64,000 nucleotides of DNA from Muraenolepis orangiensis (GCA_027704905.1 CM050999.1:3939016-4003015); one strand, 5' to 3'. Shown: positions 34,783 through 52,134, numbered from the stretch's first letter. A program made the numbers and translations. The notes: generated by a model not told the origin, from the letters alone.

Positions 34783-36744
34783 ACACTTGGATTTACATTT
34801 TTATATCCATATTAAACAACAGCGGGACAACAGACTAATGAGCATATGCACCTTGTGTATACAGGAAGGCCGACAAAGACAGACATATGGAAAGATAAAA
34901 AAGGGCTCAGCCACTCAAAAACATCACACCCCTTTATTCCTACAGACATGCACACAAAACAGTATCAGTTTTACAATAACAATAATACAATATTTACTTG
35001 AAAGGGAGAGAGAGAGATACCTGCTGATACCTGCTGATACCTGCTACCATCAAAGCCTGAATGAGGGGACGGTTGCCTCCACAGAAGAAGTGAGCTCAAC
35101 TAAATAATGTGCAAAGAAGATCAGCAGAGTTCAGAGTTCAGAGTTCGAGAGCTGAGGAGTGGCTGGTGGAAGCTAAACGTGTGTCTTAAAGGTTAAAGGG
35201 ACAGTCCATGTGTTTAGAATAAATACAATCAACAGGTTAAGCCGAAGGTTAAACCTTTTAATATGACAATATTCAATTTTAGCTAAATCTAGTTTCAGCT
35301 CATAACAAACAAATGTTTTTTTTATTGACATTTAATAGGAAAAAAACAGCTTCACTTTAGCCTGGTCTTGTTTACATTGCATGTTCTACCTGTCAACGAT
35401 ATTACTATACTACTACTATACTACTAACACAAACCAGATGAATTAGCATTTCATTATCTAATCAATCATTTACTCATTTAGCCAACACTAAATGTCATGT
35501 TTAAATGATGTATTCCATGTTTTGTGTTGCATTTGTTATGTTGAGTTATGTTGTGTCTAGAAGAGAAGTTTAAAGCACATTTTAATTGTATAAGCAAAAA
35601 GTATTAGTACAAAAAGTATTCATTTATTGATGACATGCTGTTTGACTTTCAAAGACAATGAGTATCCATAAAGTATCCTCATGTATCTAGGTATCATGTG
35701 TTATAAGAGGGTCTGTCTCATCTCGGTTTATCTGCTAGAAACTCTGAGACATCTGCTCACCACACATATAGGAATGTGGCAAATGTTATTTATGTTATTT
35801 AAAATAACATAAATAACATAAATAACACCTCGCAGAAGCAAAACAAGCAAAAAAACACATTACTTTATTTGCTAAAGCAATTTGTTCATCGGGTAACTCA
35901 CATACAGTTCCAATGGATATTTGAAAACTGGAGGCACTACATTCCACATCCCTTTGGGAAATTTCTGTCATAGAACAGAAGCTGAAATGGATGAAATGGT
36001 TTGTGTCATGGATCTACTCTGCATGGTTCACCCGCTTCACTTCTAGGCCCAGGCCATGAGTCCCCAGGAAGCCCAGGGTTATGTGAGAGCTGCACCATCC
36101 CACTGCTTCACATGCCATGATGAGGTTTTCCATATTAGTTTTCCGGGTAACGCAGCACATATACTGTGTTTAAACTGGTAGAACTACTGATAGACTAACT
36201 GGCTGATTACAAAATAATCCAATAATCTCTAATCGACAATGGGTTTTTATTAAGAATCATTCAATTTGAAACATTCACCATGAGTGAATTTAAAAGTTGA
36301 AATCATATATTATTATATTATAAGGAATTATTTTTTTGCAATCATGGCAATCAGCCATTTACACAAGTTAAGATTGTCAGGGGAGCAGCTTGGCAGTTCA
36401 AAAAACACACTCCATCGCGCGTCTTCATTCCAGTTTTTAAGGTTAACTGCTTTGGTGTCTCGTTAGATTTTTCCTCAGGTCAAGTTCTGCCGGCATAATT
36501 AAAATCGATGAAAAACATATTGACATCCGGACCGGGCCTCCTCCTCTGCCAAGGCATATCGCTACTTCAGCCGTAAGTACAACCTATAAGGTTCTTCTAT
36601 CTCTTAGAAAACCAGAAGAGACAGAACCAGCGTATACAGGATTTAACGGCGGACAGATGGCATATGAGATGGGGCTCTCCTCACCGGGCCGCTAGGAGAC
36701 CGGTGACTCACTCCTCCAGCAGCTCTTCCTGCTGCCCACTCCTC
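34783..36744. other. Unassigned DNA with small direct repeats
   Basis: A 12-bp unit gatacctgctgat repeats three times (35017-35046) and a 7-bp unit cagagtt three times near 35127-35145. Otherwise AT-rich with no exon recognised. Confidence 0.5.
35785..35817. repeat. Perfect 15-bp inverted repeat with 3-base loop
   Basis: gttatttatgttatt, loop taa, then aataacataaataac. The arms are exactly complementary over all 15 bases, which gives a 33-base hairpin. Confidence 0.9.
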
Positions 36745-36877
36745 CGCTGCTGCTGCTTCTTCTTCTTCTTCTTCTTCTTCTTCTTCTTCTTCTTCTCTTC
36801 TTCTTCTTCTTCTTCTTCTTCTTCTTCTTCTTCTTCTTCTTCTCTTCTTCTTCTCTTCTTCTTCTTCTTCTTCTTCT
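36745..36877. repeat. (CTT)n microsatellite with a (GCT)n edge
   Basis: gctgctgctgcttcttctt start, then ctt/ctctt units. Strand-asymmetric GAA/TTC type, known to favour triplex structures. Confidence 0.95.
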
Positions 36878-37936
36878 GTCTGCCCCTCTACTTGCATCAT
36901 CCGTCCTCTGCACTCCACCCCCACCTTTTGGAATGCTATATTTGTGACTCATTGATGTGGAAAAACCCATCATCTGGGCCAGTAAATCTGGAAATAGAGG
37001 AGTTGGCGGGTCAGCGAGAGACGAGGCTCCTCACAGAGCTCTCGCCCGGCCACAAGTGGAGGCGGCAATGAGTTCCAGCGGTGGGAGAGTCCAGGGGGGG
37101 GGGGTCTCTGTTAGCTATTTCCTGCTGTGCCCACGGCGAGGCCGGCGGTTCTCCGGAGCCGTGACAACACTTCCCCACCTGCCTTGGAGGTTCAGGATCA
37201 ACCAGACCTGATATTCCTGGTCCCCACGCAAAATATGAGCCCATCTGGACCGCTCCGGGATTCCTGCTGGGGAATTTGAATTGCTAACTGATTAGCGGGA
37301 GGGCGCACGCTGCCGGCACCAATCAATAACTCATGGAGGTGCAGCAGGGCCTTGCCAATTAAAGCAAGTCGGGGACAAATAATTTGAAAGCATTACAGGA
37401 AACGAGGAGAGAGCTTATGCAGAGGTGAGATACATTGGCTATTCTGTTGCATTAGATGTCATTAGGGTCTCTGGAATTGCATTTGCATAATATTAATAAA
37501 AAGCATTGTATGTTCTTCTGTGGACTTTATTAGTTTTAATCAGCTTAATATCTTATCCAACTCCACGACCTTGGCCGTAGGAAAAGTAAAACCACTTTGA
37601 GGATATATTAGGTGATTGTAAAGATAATATAAATACATTTTAAGACGCCAATAAGGACGCCGTTTTTCGGAGATGCTCAAAGTGGAGGAGGAGGTCTTGT
37701 TTCATAATGTGTCAGTTTAACCTTTCATGAATACACAAATTTGTGATTGGATTTGATAAATGACTCAATTGTCTTCTTATTGTACAAATGAACCATTACA
37801 ATGCTTACCCACTAGTGAGCACCTCTGCACCACCATGGACACTATTCTATTAGATATATATTATTTACCAAGTTAACTTGACTAACATTGTTTTGCTTGT
37901 TATACTAGCATAATGTTTGTCCATTGTGGCTGCCAT
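36878..37936. other. Unassigned DNA; 37225-37500 resembles a conserved non-coding element
   Basis: The stretch 37225-37500 is non-repetitive and contains gctaactgattagcggg, cggcaccaatcaataact, gccaattaaagc and tttgcataatattaat, typical of homeodomain-bound enhancers. Inference from texture only. Confidence 0.25.
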
Positions 37937-37939
37937 TGC

Positions 37940-38115
37940 CCTCCTATCCGACCCAGGAAGGAAAGCTCTTTCTGCGTTCCTTCTCAGGGTTCCCTTGATA
38001 ATTAAGGGAGTTTTTATTTGGAGGGCTAGAGTTAGGGTGGTGCCATAAAATATGAAGCCCTTTGAGACTGTAACTTGATAAAGGGCTATACAGCTAAAAT
38101 GGACTTGGCTTGACA
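37940..38115 (+). mobile_element. Diverged 3' end of a common teleost dispersed repeat
   Basis: cttctcagggttcccttgat, gagggctagagttagggtgg, then gaagccctttgagactgtaa and gataaagggctatacagcta followed by aaaatgg. The order and wording match a non-LTR-type 3' end common in fish, in which 'aagccctttgagac' precedes 'gggctatacaaataaaa'. The family is not assigned. Confidence 0.6.
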
Positions 38116-38559
38116 AATTCATGCATAAACCAAGCCCTGTGAAATAAAAAACAATAAAGCAAAAATGATTATTGCCTAAATGAATAACCATTAATACAGG
38201 GTTCTTCATACCTGACATGAGTTTTGCGTTCCTTAAATGCAAGGCAAGGTACGTGTGAAGTCAAACCATCTGACCAGATGCTGCTCATTCTATAGCATGC
38301 TATCCTTATCCCTGTGTGTTACCGCACACAAACACATCCATGTTACTTCACGACTAAATTAACCTTCTAACATGTAGGAGGAGCCAGCTTGCCATCATGT
38401 AAACAAAAAATGAATCTATATCAACAACTACAGGTGCTACAGCAACAAAGACTGAGTGTTATTTACATGTCAGATCACTCAGATCGTGAGTAGTCACTGG
38501 AGACGCACGTTAATGTAGAGGGGGATGGACTGCACTGACGCTGTCACCACAGGACGAAT
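38116..38559. other. Unassigned DNA
   Basis: No feature was recognised. Confidence 0.5.
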
Positions 38560-38702
38560 GTGTATTGAAGTAACATGGTCTGAACAGGCCTGTATGTGTA
38601 TTTAAGTTCCATGGTCTGATCAGGGCTGTATGTGTATTAAAGTGACATGGTCTGATCAGGGCTGTATGTTTATTAAAGTTCCATGGTCTGATCAGGGCTG
38701 TG
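38560..38702. repeat. 36-bp minisatellite, four copies
   Basis: Units begin gtgtatt(g/t/a)aagt and continue catggtctgatcagggctgt, in exact 36-bp steps from 38560. Confidence 0.95.
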
Positions 38703-40710
38703 GTGGCAGCTGGACGTACAGCAGCAGGAGACTGGGGTAACGCTAATCTCAGTTAAAGCTGCTTCTTCTTCTGAGGCCCGATGGACGATCGTTGCATGAC
38801 GATCGCTGCTGTAGCCAACAACTTACATGCCACGGGCAAATGTGGGGAAAAGCCTTTAAGGCTATTTCACATGCCTGCTTTTATAAAGCGGCGGTAAGTT
38901 AAGGCTTTTCCAACTGTCGGGATCAATTGATGGATGAGAAGTGGTGGGGTTTCAATATCACTGGACTAAATTAGATTTGACCAGTTTGGCAACGGAGACA
39001 CAGCAGGGGAAACAGAATGAAGCCAGAATGAGCTCTTGTGAACATAGCCAAACCTTCTCCCTTCTTCAAAGAACCAAGATATGTTAGAAGTGATGCAACA
39101 ATCATTCATGTAAACACTTTTTATAGTTGTTAATATTATTGTATTATATATTATTATTATTGCTATTATTATTTAAGGTTAAATTACTCCTGTTTTAGCA
39201 ACACCTACAAGTTTCCAAAAATGTGGTCCTGACCAATTTTACAAATAACCCACCCATTGTGTGCCATAGGAGCGTGTGTGTGAGAGGTGTGGTCAAGCAG
39301 TTCAAATACAATTTCCCCTGTTTAATAATATTATATATTTCATTAAAAAATAACACAGAAATATGTTAACACTTACATAGCCAAACAACCGTTTTCAACT
39401 GAAAAAGGTGATTTGGGGTGTTACTTCCCTTTTCCCAATATTAATGTGAATAATAATAGTAACTACTAATAATAATAGTAACTACTTGCAACCGATTGTT
39501 GTGGTTCAGCCGCCTTTCTCCCCATTTGCGTATATTCTCTGTATAGTCTTTTTTGTCTCATCAAAAACCCACCTCTTTGTTCAGACCGAGTATGTTTTCA
39601 TCTTCTCTCCGTCTCTTCATCTGTTTTTGAGGACTCCGGCAGGCGCCTCAGTGCCACGTGCGGCCCCTCCGTCTCTCCTTAGTATCTCTGTGGACGACCC
39701 CTATCTGGCGTCTAGAACAACCGCTTTACCCACGTGGGGTCACTAATAGCCTGACCCGCGTCGCATAGCACTCTCCCCTGCCAACAAGAACTGGACACTC
39801 CACTCAAGACTTGTGGAACAATTGTTTTGAAGCAGAGTCTCTGTTCTCTACATCCCCCCTCCACCAGCAGCAGCTCTAAGGCCGTCTGAATGAAAGAGGC
39901 ACACACAAAGGTAATTACTAAGCCCTGCTCTCTCCATCCATCCATCACTCGTATGTCTGGGTTTCCATCTGCACGCTGGGGCCCTACTCATTTGCTACTT
40001 GGAGCTTATAGACACAGACAGCCTAGCCTGCCATTTCCGAGTAGCATTCTGTAACAAGCTGCAAAAAAGCATACATATTTCTTCAAACGGCAGCTGTAGT
40101 TCATGGAGTAGTAGAAGTGAAGTAGAGTTTAACCAGATACGTGTCGGAGCGCCCCATGTGGTCAGTTTTACCAACACACGGAAGGGATATGGCTGGCAAG
40201 GGGAATCTAGAAGGTGTTATATGTGTCCATAGGATCTCTTTTCTGGGATATATATTTCATGGCCCCTACTGATATTGTGTTTTGCAATATTACAACACAT
40301 TTCACAATTAAGTCCATTGAAACGTGGCATCGTAGCAAAAGGAACGTCTTGCCCCAGGGAGAAAGGGGCAGGGCAAAGGTTGTCATTTGGGTAACTTTAT
40401 GCAAACGCAGAATGTTTTTGCATCACAATCGGCCATTCGCTTCGACAAATGGTCAAATATTTCCCTAATTCCATTGGGCTTGTGATGGATTGAATTTCCT
40501 GCTTCTTAACCCACCAGAGATGTTGTCAACACCACCCAGTGAGGGGAATGTTTAAATATCTTGCATAGAACAGCCAGATGGCTTCACTATTTGTCATTGC
40601 CCTATTTGTCCAAACATAGGGAGCAAACTTAATGTACCTGAGCACTAGTTCTGCTGTTAGAGGCTTGTTAGAGAATAAATTCACTTTATTTTGATTACTG
40701 GATTACTGGT
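38703..40710. other. Unassigned DNA
   Basis: A short duplication aataatagtaactact occurs twice near 39448-39485. 'tcatcaaaaacccacctctt' near 39559 faintly recalls a LINE C-terminus but is too short to call. Confidence 0.5.
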
Positions 40711-40762
40711 ATTGTATGTCGCTTTGGACAAAAGTGTCTGCTAATTAAATTCTACAATGTAA
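40711..40762 (+). mobile_element. L2-type 3' tail, plus orientation
   Basis: attgtatgtcgctttggaca, aaagtgtctgctaattaaat, then caatgtaatgaatg. It is the same motif as 10072-10127 in the other orientation. Confidence 0.7.
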
Positions 40763-41750
40763 TGAATGAGGTCACATGACCACAAGGTCATTTCCTTTAT
40801 TTTTTGTAGAAAGGGAACATGTGAAAGTTGTGTGCCTGAACCCTCCTTAAGTTTTCAACAGGATGGGTGTGTGTGGGGGGGGGCATTAAGCTATTTCTGT
40901 TCTTATGCTAATTTTAAAATAATTGTTAAAACCACATGCTTGCATAGTAATTTACGTGTCCATATTTCCAGCAAGTCAGCACCTTTTTCGCAGAGATGTT
41001 ATCCGTAAAAAGACCCTCTTGCACTCATTACGGTGCAGCGAGACACAGGCCCACGGTATCCTCTCCCCATCCCGCCCGCGTTAGAGATGATATCACCACA
41101 CCACTCTTATTAAATATGGACTCTCACTGTGGATCAACCCGCACACCACATTTAAACGTGTGTAATTGGAGTAGAGGTTAAAACTAAAAAAAGTTTAACA
41201 ATTAAAACTACAAGTGTGAAATATAAACAATTTAGCTAGTAGCCCTGTATCTTCATAATTTAATATTGAAATGGTTAAATATAAGTATGTTCAACGTATC
41301 CGATTTCCTTAATGTTTTCCTCTGTCGTTGACCCTAAACATTTACTGTATGTTGGCGTAAATATAACTTAAAATTATGATATTACGATACCGATGATGAT
41401 CACAGCACAGGTTCAAGCATCTCTGATAAAAATATGATTTCCATAGCAGTAAAACCTTTGAGTACACACACAAATACGTTGAAAAGTGATATTCGCTCTG
41501 AAGACTCTGAAACGGAAGCTCTTCTGGTGAGATCATGTTCTTTCAGGTGTTTGACGAGCCTGGGAGTTATGCTAATCAATGGTTTGGAGTCCACGCGCAC
41601 AACACGTGCACAACTTTGGGCTTTGGCTATTCATCTCTGCCACCGGCCAGCACCTCGCACCTCACTTTCAAGTCCCCTTCTTTCAAAAACGGCGTCAAGG
41701 TGACTTTAGTTCCTGCTCTGTACTCCGCTCCATTCGTGATGCCGCTGCAC
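40763..41750. other. Unassigned DNA
   Basis: The frame 41535-41771 is open but shows no known domain. It runs into the dispersed repeat at its right end. Confidence 0.45.
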
Positions 41751-41990
41751 TACTGGCACTTTAAAGTTTAGCACAATTACAACACATGTACATATCAACC
41801 ATCAATCACGTTATTTATGTTCATTAAATGTTCATTTATTTGATTGTGTATAGTATTTTTATAGTATTGTGTTCCAGAATTTCATACTGCGGGAGGGAAT
41901 GGGGAGTAAACATTCCATTGTACTTGTTTAAAATGGCAAATACAATTCTTAAATCTTAAATCTTAAATCTTAAATCTTGAATCTTGAATG
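41751..41990 (+). mobile_element. LINE-like 3' end, copy A
   Basis: Shares with 59942-60127 the ordered blocks ggcactt...tagcacaatt, tattgtgt(a)cagtatttttat, catactgcgggagggaatgg, ggagtaaacattccattg and a (AATCTTG/AAATCTT)n tail. A simple-repeat tail after a fixed 3' segment is typical of non-LTR retrotransposons. Confidence 0.7.
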
Positions 41991-42780
<790 letters not shown>

Positions 42781-42839
42781 ACCTCTCAAGAAGAAACAGC
42801 GATATTTGTTCCACCCTTCTTTCATATTCCCAGTTTTCT

Positions 42840-42885
42840 AAAAAAAAAACACACAAACACACAAACACACAAACACACAAACAAC
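42840..42885. repeat. Poly-A followed by (acacacaa)n
   Basis: Nine A residues followed by repeats of the 8-bp unit cacacaaa. Confidence 0.88.
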
Positions 42886-43011
42886 CCCAAAAGTTACATT
42901 CCATGCGTGGGCTCCTGGGAATGCGGTTGGAGCGCTGCTGCTTTGAGCTCCTGATGGTTCAGCCGTTTAAAGGAGCTCTATGTTCCGAGCACTGTGGTAA
43001 TTGTGAGAGAA

Positions 43012-43033
43012 GGGGGGGGGGGGGGGGGGGGGG
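43012..43033. repeat. Poly-G tract, 22 bases
   Basis: Uninterrupted G run; a likely length-variable homopolymer. Confidence 0.9.
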
Positions 43034-43423
<390 letters not shown>

Positions 43424-43563
43424 ATTGCGTACATGTCTTATGCTAGGTACATCTTATCAAGTGTACCTAGCTACCTTCGTGTATGTTTTAAAAATAAATC
43501 CCTTGTTATCAGCATGTTGCTAATTGGATTTCATAGAATGAATCTAAGGAATAAGCAGATACA

Positions 43564-44388
<825 letters not shown>

Positions 44389-44461
<73 letters not shown>
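44389..44461. repeat. (CA)n microsatellite
   Basis: About 36 CA units. Confidence 0.97.
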
Positions 44462-44462
<1 letters not shown>

Positions 44463-44568
44463 TGTTTCTTAGATTGCGTTTCGGAAAATACAACAAAACC
44501 CTTTATGAAACTTTTTTAAAGAAAAAAAGCACGGAAATACCTGGATAAATAAGTGCAGAGCAAGGCTG

Positions 44569-44623
44569 CCTCCTCCTCCTCCTCCTCCTCCTCCTCCTCC
44601 TCCTCCTCCTCCTCCTCCTCCTC
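44569..44623. repeat. (CTC)n microsatellite
   Basis: About 18 ctc units, ending in ccgcggcgg. Confidence 0.96.
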
Positions 44624-45228
44624 CGCGGCGGCATTCAGCCTAGTGGAAAATCACCTTCGCTAAGAGCTGACGGTCCTAAAGCGAAGAGGAGACGCTTCTG
44701 CTGTTTTATCTGCTATTGACTGCTGTGTGCTAACTTTTTTAATGCGGGTAAACAGAGGCGGGAGGCACTTCCAACTCCGGAAGACGAAAAAAGCCACGTT
44801 TCAGCAAGCCGCGTTTCAGCTCCACCGATCGCTGTTTACCGCGCGCAAACGGAAAAAGCTGTCGACAAACACACGTCATACACTCAGACAAACGCTTTCT
44901 TTATTTATTTCCTTGTTGTTGTTTTTGCTGTTGTTGTTGTTGTTGTTGTTGTTGTTTTGTCAAAGTAATGGCGCGGCGTGGGGATATCACCGCCTCGTAA
45001 AAAGGCTGGAGGACAGAGGAGAGGCTCCGTCACTGATTAGAAGTCGGGCGGAGGGAGAGAGCCGAGAGCCTTGGTGGAGCGAACCCAGACAACCCCCCCA
45101 GCCTCCCCCCCTGGAAGGAAGATGGCTTTTTTATGGTCCTCTGGAAGGAGAAAGAAAGAAGGGCCTTCCACTGTGGCAGATGAATGACCCCAGAGGAAGT
45201 GAGGAGACCGATTAGGGAAAGGGGAGAC
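44620..45228 (+). promoter_or_regulatory. CpG-containing promoter / 5' UTR candidate
   Basis: CpG-rich text (ccgcggcggc, accgcgcgcaaacgg, ggcgcggcgtgg) stands out from the neighbourhood. It includes a (GTT)n run and lies directly upstream of a strong-context ATG at 45229 that ends in a splice donor. This is typical of a long GC-rich 5' UTR. The 162-codon frame at 44727-45215 overlaps this UTR-like stretch in the -1 frame and has no recognisable domain. Confidence 0.4.
44924..44957. repeat. (GTT)n microsatellite
   Basis: About ten gtt units with one interruption. Confidence 0.93.
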
Positions 45229-45315
45229 ATGGAGAAGAAAATGTCTCCCCTTTCTGAAAGATATTATGCGTGTCTGGGCTCAGACTCCTGTTCGGATTGT
45301 CACCGCCAAAGAGAG
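45229..45315 (+). CDS. Candidate first coding exon, 29 codons, identity unknown
   Basis: The ATG at 45229 has G at -3 and G at +4. The frame starts MEKKMSPLSERYYACLG and continues with a Cys-containing DSCSDCHRQRE. It ends exactly at GAGAG|GTAACG (cut after 45315), a good donor in phase 0. The exon lies downstream of a CpG-rich block. A (GA)n array begins eight bases after the donor, and it would then be intronic. There is no signal peptide. I do not recognise the protein, and 29 residues are too few to assign one. Chance coincidence of ATG and donor cannot be excluded. Confidence 0.35.
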
Positions 45316-45320
45316 GTAAC

Positions 45321-45322
<2 letters not shown>

Positions 45323-45402
<80 letters not shown>
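45323..45402. repeat. (GA)n microsatellite, 40 units
   Basis: Perfect GA run. Confidence 0.97.
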
Positions 45403-45408
<6 letters not shown>

Positions 45409-45564
45409 GAACATTATACGGCAGGTGGGGGAGGAGTAGCCCTGAGGGAGCCTGTGAAGGTATGTTAATTAATACATAAATCATAAATCACCGCTAAAGA
45501 ACAGGGAACCCAGTGTGCGCCCAGGACTACAATTGAGAGTGTACGTGTGAGTGTATATGGAGGT

Positions 45565-45708
<144 letters not shown>

Positions 45709-45775
45709 GGATCTTTGCTATTGAATAAAACCGAGGAGGAGGAGGAGGGAAAGGGAAAATGAATGCTGTTCTCCT

Positions 45776-45789
45776 TCCCCCCCCCCCCC

Positions 45790-45823
<34 letters not shown>
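45776..45823. repeat. Poly-C followed by (CA)n
   Basis: About 17 C residues followed by 16 CA units. Complementary in sense to the GT array 68 bp to its left. Confidence 0.95.
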
Positions 45824-45826
<3 letters not shown>

Positions 45827-45942
45827 CGTGAGGAAGTGATCGGACATGTCTGTTTCCTGGAGATAAAGGGTGGTTCACCACATCCCCAGAGCAGGGAGAC
45901 GCTGGCACCCTGTGTGCAATACACTGGCAGTGTATGTTTCAC

Positions 45943-47099
<1,157 letters not shown>

Positions 47100-47173
47100 C
47101 GCTGGCACACACACCCGAACACACACAAACACATCCACCCACACCCACCCACCCACACACCCACCCACACACC

Positions 47174-47205
<32 letters not shown>
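47100..47205. repeat. (CA)n/(CCCA)n-type array
   Basis: cacccacccaca variants pass into pure (CA)n at about 47175-47204. Confidence 0.92.
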
Positions 47206-47207
<2 letters not shown>

Positions 47208-47503
47208 ATCTCACACTCTTATTTAGACACGCTGTGACCAAGCTCAATATTAGTCTCGGAGTGGGTGCAGGGATTTCTATTTAAGCGTCTCTGCTTTCAT
47301 TTTCTCAAATGCAGGCCGTCGTATGTGTTCCACCGCGAGGAATATCAATACACCTACTATAGTATTTGCAAAAAAATCAATAAGGTAGAATATTGTCTCT
47401 CTCTCTCTCCCCGTTTTCTGATGGAAGGCTACACACGGCACACATCCTGATTGCTGCTACTACACACAACATATCTGATATCTATGTTTGGGTGACCCAC
47501 AGA

Positions 47504-47505
<2 letters not shown>
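47206..47505. other. Unassigned DNA
   Basis: A short (CT)n lies near 47396-47409. Confidence 0.5.
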
Positions 47506-47578
<73 letters not shown>

Positions 47579-47582
47579 GGGG
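47506..47582. repeat. (GT)n followed by poly-G (21 bases)
   Basis: GT run of 56 bp passing directly into G residues. Confidence 0.95.
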
Positions 47583-47693
47583 ATATCCATTTTAATAGAA
47601 TTGAAAGACTCCTGATGAGGTCAACGCAAAATTGTCACATTGTGAACAGTATGAATAATTTACCGCACGGAGACATGGAGTATGAAAATACTG

Positions 47694-47720
47694 TACATAC
47701 ATACATACATACATACATAT
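47694..47720. repeat. (TACA)n microsatellite
   Basis: Six taca units. Confidence 0.92.
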
Positions 47721-47936
47721 AACCCTTAAGACACTGAAGAGAAAACCTACCATCTGGAGAAGTGTCCAACAGCATCCATATCCAGTCTGCTGCCTCCTGG
47801 TCATTAGACACATGGAAATGAGTCTATAGGTTCTCTCATATCAACTAACCAGAAAAACATTAACCCTACAAGCCCCAATGCTTACTCATAGAATAACGCA
47901 GAACAATGCATGATTCCTATTGTATTGAGCATGGAC

Positions 47937-47957
47937 ACACACACCCACACACACAGA

Positions 47958-47992
<35 letters not shown>
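47937..47992. repeat. (CA)n microsatellite with early interruptions
   Basis: cacaccc and cagacaaac breaks precede the pure CA part. Confidence 0.94.
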
Positions 47993-47997
<5 letters not shown>

Positions 47998-48162
47998 GTT
48001 CAGTTCAGAGTCACTGAATAGCTACATCTGTTAAACATACAAAGTATTTCCCGAAGCAAACTGTTCAGGAATCTTCCTAGAACTAATCAGTTCTAATCAC
48101 AGTGATTGCTCTCAGCTGAAAATTAATCAAATTTTCTGTCAGAGTGGGTGCCAGTTACTTAA

Positions 48163-48649
<487 letters not shown>

Positions 48650-48719
<70 letters not shown>
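48650..48719. repeat. (CA)n microsatellite
   Basis: CA run with one atac break. Confidence 0.96.
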
Positions 48720-50236
<1,517 letters not shown>

Positions 50237-50511
50237 GCACCAGTTCTCTAGGGCTGTTGTTCCAACTGTTGTTCTCTGGTCATGGAGCACCAGTTCTCTA
50301 GGGCTGTTGTTCTAACTGTTGTTCTCTGGTCATGTAGCACCAGTTCTCTAGGGCTGTTGTTCCAACTTTTGTTCTCTGGTCATGTAGCACCAGTTCTCTA
50401 GGGCTGTTGTTCTAACTGTTGTTCTCTGGTCATGTAGCACCAGTTCTCTAGGGCTGTTGTTCTCTGGTCATGTAGCACCAGTTATCTAGGGCTGTTGTTC
50501 CAACTGTTCAA
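50237..50511. repeat. 50-bp minisatellite, five full copies and one partial
   Basis: Units begin gcaccagttctctagggctg at 50237, 50287, 50337, 50387 and 50437. The next, at about 50475, follows a unit missing 12 bp. Each ends in gttctctggtcatgta. Confidence 0.96.
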
Positions 50512-52042
50512 AATCCAATACTTCTTTTAGGTGCCAATGCTTTCTGGTGATTCGATAATAATATAAATATCCAACAAACTTATTTTGTTTGCAAATAAGT
50601 CTGTCCTCTCTTTCTTTTTCCATATGAAAATCTGGCATCCATAAGTGTTGTATAGCAATCTTCTGGAGAGTCTCGTGGCCCATCTATCCGGGCATTGCTG
50701 TGCTATATGTTAGGGTGCAAGGCGGTAAGGAACCTACTGCAGCTCAATGTGTGCATCGTGAAAATCCCTTGCGGTGCCTGAAAGGTTATTCCAGTAATCC
50801 AGTAACAGGGAACTATGTGTTTAAGTGGTGGTTATTCTTTCTGCTTAACCAAGTAGCAACTTCAAATGAAGTTAACTTTAGTGAGGATAAAATGACTAGG
50901 AGCTATCGTCACAAGCCAAAGTAGTAGCACAGCGTTTGTGCAATTATTAGCCAATCATTCATAATTCAACCACATTTCATGACTTACAAGAAACTAAGCT
51001 GTTATGTTTCACTTACACTTGGAGCAGCAGAACCAGATGCCATGTTGATATAATCATAATCAAATCATAAATATATAAATGTATTTTAGATGCACAGGGG
51101 GCTTGCAAGGGACATGTTGTTCATAAATGCATGTGTTGATCCAGCCATTGGCAGGAGGGTTTCACAAAACACACACACTATACGATACGATATATATATA
51201 TAGCAGTTTGTAAGTGCAGGTTAAAATCATATACGAAAGTAACAACATCCAAATTGTTTTTTGGATGAAAATTGAATATACTTTTAAATACGTATATTTG
51301 TAGATTTCTTAAAAAAGAATAAATATAACTCCCCATTCCCTTCCACTGTATGACTTTTCTAAAACACTATACTACAAAATAAAAACTTTAAGGCGTGTCT
51401 GACCTTGAAGCGTGTCCGACCTTGAAGCGTGTCCAATCAGATGTCAGCTTTGACGTTCTAAAACCAAGTTATCTAAATGCCAATGGCTTTCTTTCTTTAT
51501 TTTTAACAGTTTTACGCTTTGCTGGAAGCTCATTAGGGGCTAACACTTAACCGCTTTAAGCGGGTCTAATAAGCAGTCAAGAGAGTATCAGACGGAGCAG
51601 GAATAACCGCATTGTCGTTCATTCTCAACACTATCAATGGTTGGTCTTCTCCATCTTTGCCATAACAGGCCTGCTTATTGCAGTTGGAAAACATTATTGA
51701 ATTTTGCGGCTATAAGAATAAATAAAGAAAGCCCTATCCTGTGTGAGGTCAGATGGAGCTTCTGTAGGATGACTCTAAATAATGATACATCCAACAGTGA
51801 AAGAAAAAAACGGAATTGAAAAGGGGGGAGTGTTAAAATCAATAATTATCGTGATTGCGTGATTGCGTGATTGCGTTTATCAAGGTATACACATAGATTC
51901 TCTCTGCATTCTGACGGCTTGCTTTATTGCATGGCCAGTGTGTGCAGTGTGCACCACACTCTCCCTGAGGCACATAATATAAGATCTTTCTCATTAGAAG
52001 AAACGTAATCAGAAGAGTGATGTGGAAGCTGGAGGCGGGAAT

Positions 52043-52043
<1 letters not shown>
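50512..52043. other. Unassigned DNA with two small tandem duplications
   Basis: A 17-bp duplication (gaccttgaagcgtgtcc) at about 51402-51435 and a 10-bp triplication (gtgattgcgt) at about 51850-51878. No gene was recognised. Confidence 0.5.
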
Positions 52044-52085
<42 letters not shown>

Positions 52086-52134
52086 AGGGAGAGGGAGAGG
52101 GAGAGAGAGAGAGAGAGGGGGAGAGAGAGAGAGA
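52044..52134. repeat. (GA)n with (GGGAGA)n core
   Basis: ga repeats change to gggaga hexamers in the centre and then return to ga. Confidence 0.95.

Noticed and set aside
39540..39790. Possible LINE C-terminus (SSKTHLF-like words)
   Set aside because: The similarity is limited to a few residues, with no tail or RT motif nearby.
41535..41771. 78-codon plus frame
   Set aside because: No domain. Its end lies in the dispersed LINE-like 3' segment.
44727..45215. 162-codon plus frame over the CpG-rich block
   Set aside because: It crosses a (GTT)n run and has no domain. A 5' UTR with the start at 45229 explains the region better.
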